Assembly: GCA_024229495.1 (NCBI GenBank)
Contig: JAAESJ010000559.1
Coordinates: forward strand, 23,492 to 87,491
Origin: Verrucomicrobiaceae bacterium
GTDB lineage: Bacteria; Verrucomicrobiota; Verrucomicrobiia; Verrucomicrobiales; DEV007
Direction of reading: 5' to 3'
Length of the DNA: 64,000 nt
Under the pieces are notes generated by a model. That model saw only the letters and a list, made by a program, of their open reading frames with translations. It was not told where the DNA came from and did no database searches. Shown piece by piece: positions 63,746-64,000 of this stretch (positions within the stretch are counted from its first letter, which is position 1; every line of letters begins with the position of its first letter). The position numbers and the translations under genes were made by a program.

Positions 63746-64000
63746 TCCTGACTCCCCTCCGCCCTCCTCTGGCGCCTACTGAGCACCACCACCCCAACCG
63801 TTGCAATGAGCAAGAGAACCCCAAGCAGCTGGAGGTGGAAATTGAAATCACTAAAGACCGCTTCTCCAATCCGTTTCACATCCTGGTGCGCACCGGCATC
63901 CTCAGGCAAACCTGAAAGCCTCTGTTTTCCTGGGGCAAATCCCGCCAAAAGGATTGCCAACTGGCCCACGAAAGCTAGCACAATAATAATTCCACCCCCC
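63742..64000 (-). CDS. nuoJ: NADH-quinone oxidoreductase subunit J, 3' part
   Basis: Cut by the window edge; the last 85 or so codons are seen. [18 protein letters not shown] is the conserved GA(I/V)-rich helix with the usual pi-bulge region of NuoJ (YAGAIMVLF in E. coli), followed by a long polar loop and a last helix ([16 protein letters not shown]). Upstream genes of the operon lie outside the window. nuoBC are at 27477, so the genes of complex I are split at least in two. Confidence 0.9.
   Translation of the reverse strand, partial: GGGIIIVLAFVGQLAILLAGFAPGKQRLSGLPEDAGAHQDVKRIGEAVFSDFNFHLQLLGVLLLIATVGVVVLSRRQRRAEGSQE

Overview
The window is chromosomal DNA from a Gram-negative heterotroph, most likely a member of the Verrucomicrobiota (PVC group). 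The signs are SLA1-homology-1-like (SHD1) domains on secreted proteins, a small protein of the Minf_1886/TIGR04138 type known from Planctomycetes and Verrucomicrobia, PQQ-like beta-propeller and DUF3500 secreted proteins, long-form ExbB/ExbD proteins, and signal-peptide or lipobox leaders on many products. This assignment is inferred from gene content; no rRNA or other phylogenetic marker is present. Gene density is high. I see no tRNA, rRNA, CRISPR array, insertion sequence or prophage.

Layout. 1-1980 (minus): 5' part of aroA, tyrA and a lipoprotein. 2286-8797 (minus): a TonB/Tol-like energisation cluster without tonB (large TPR protein, small beta-plus-helical protein, ExbB, two ExbD, and a membrane-anchored von Willebrand A protein). 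8954-12458: a tandem SHD1-retropepsin protein and two secreted proteins. 13145-18495 (plus): two TPM-domain proteins, an IF-1-like protein, a yqjDEK-like stress/membrane trio and two PilT-type ATPases. 18526-27191: bioF, a GT4 glycosyltransferase, an SDR epimerase, a beta-propeller protein, a DUF3500 protein, a c-type cytochrome and membrane proteins. 27402-28604: a Rex- or CRP-like palindrome followed by nuoB-nuoC.

28626-36052 (minus): purine nucleoside phosphorylase, panE, an M16 peptidase, Minf_1886-family protein, a 50-residue membrane protein, a pseudo-peptidase, an anchored protein and an FmdB zinc ribbon. 36214-38924: L,D-transpeptidase, rhodanese, argG and crcB. 39004-42101 (minus): gap-pgk-tpiA. 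42339-45194: secreted M16 peptidase. 45557-47326 (plus): nadK, coaD and a small basic protein with a terminator. 47447-53488 (minus): a second ExbB/ExbD/ExbD/TPR cluster, paralogous in content to the first. 53679-58527: an SGNH-like protein, a eukaryotic-type UDP-glucose pyrophosphorylase and a two-component system. 58617-64000 (minus): nuoN, M, L, K and the C-terminal part of nuoJ.

The most interesting material is the pair of ExbB-ExbD-ExbD clusters. Each carries a large secreted helical-repeat protein and a smaller secreted protein with an N-terminal beta-like segment plus helices, but no TonB, TolA, TolB or receptor. They look like a proton-motive-force-driven envelope machine in two versions, one of which has a VWA protein in the position TonB would normally occupy. 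Other points of interest are a single chain with two retropepsin Asp-Thr-Gly sites, a perfect palindrome in front of the split complex I operon, two apparent pseudo-peptidases and several translationally overlapped genes.
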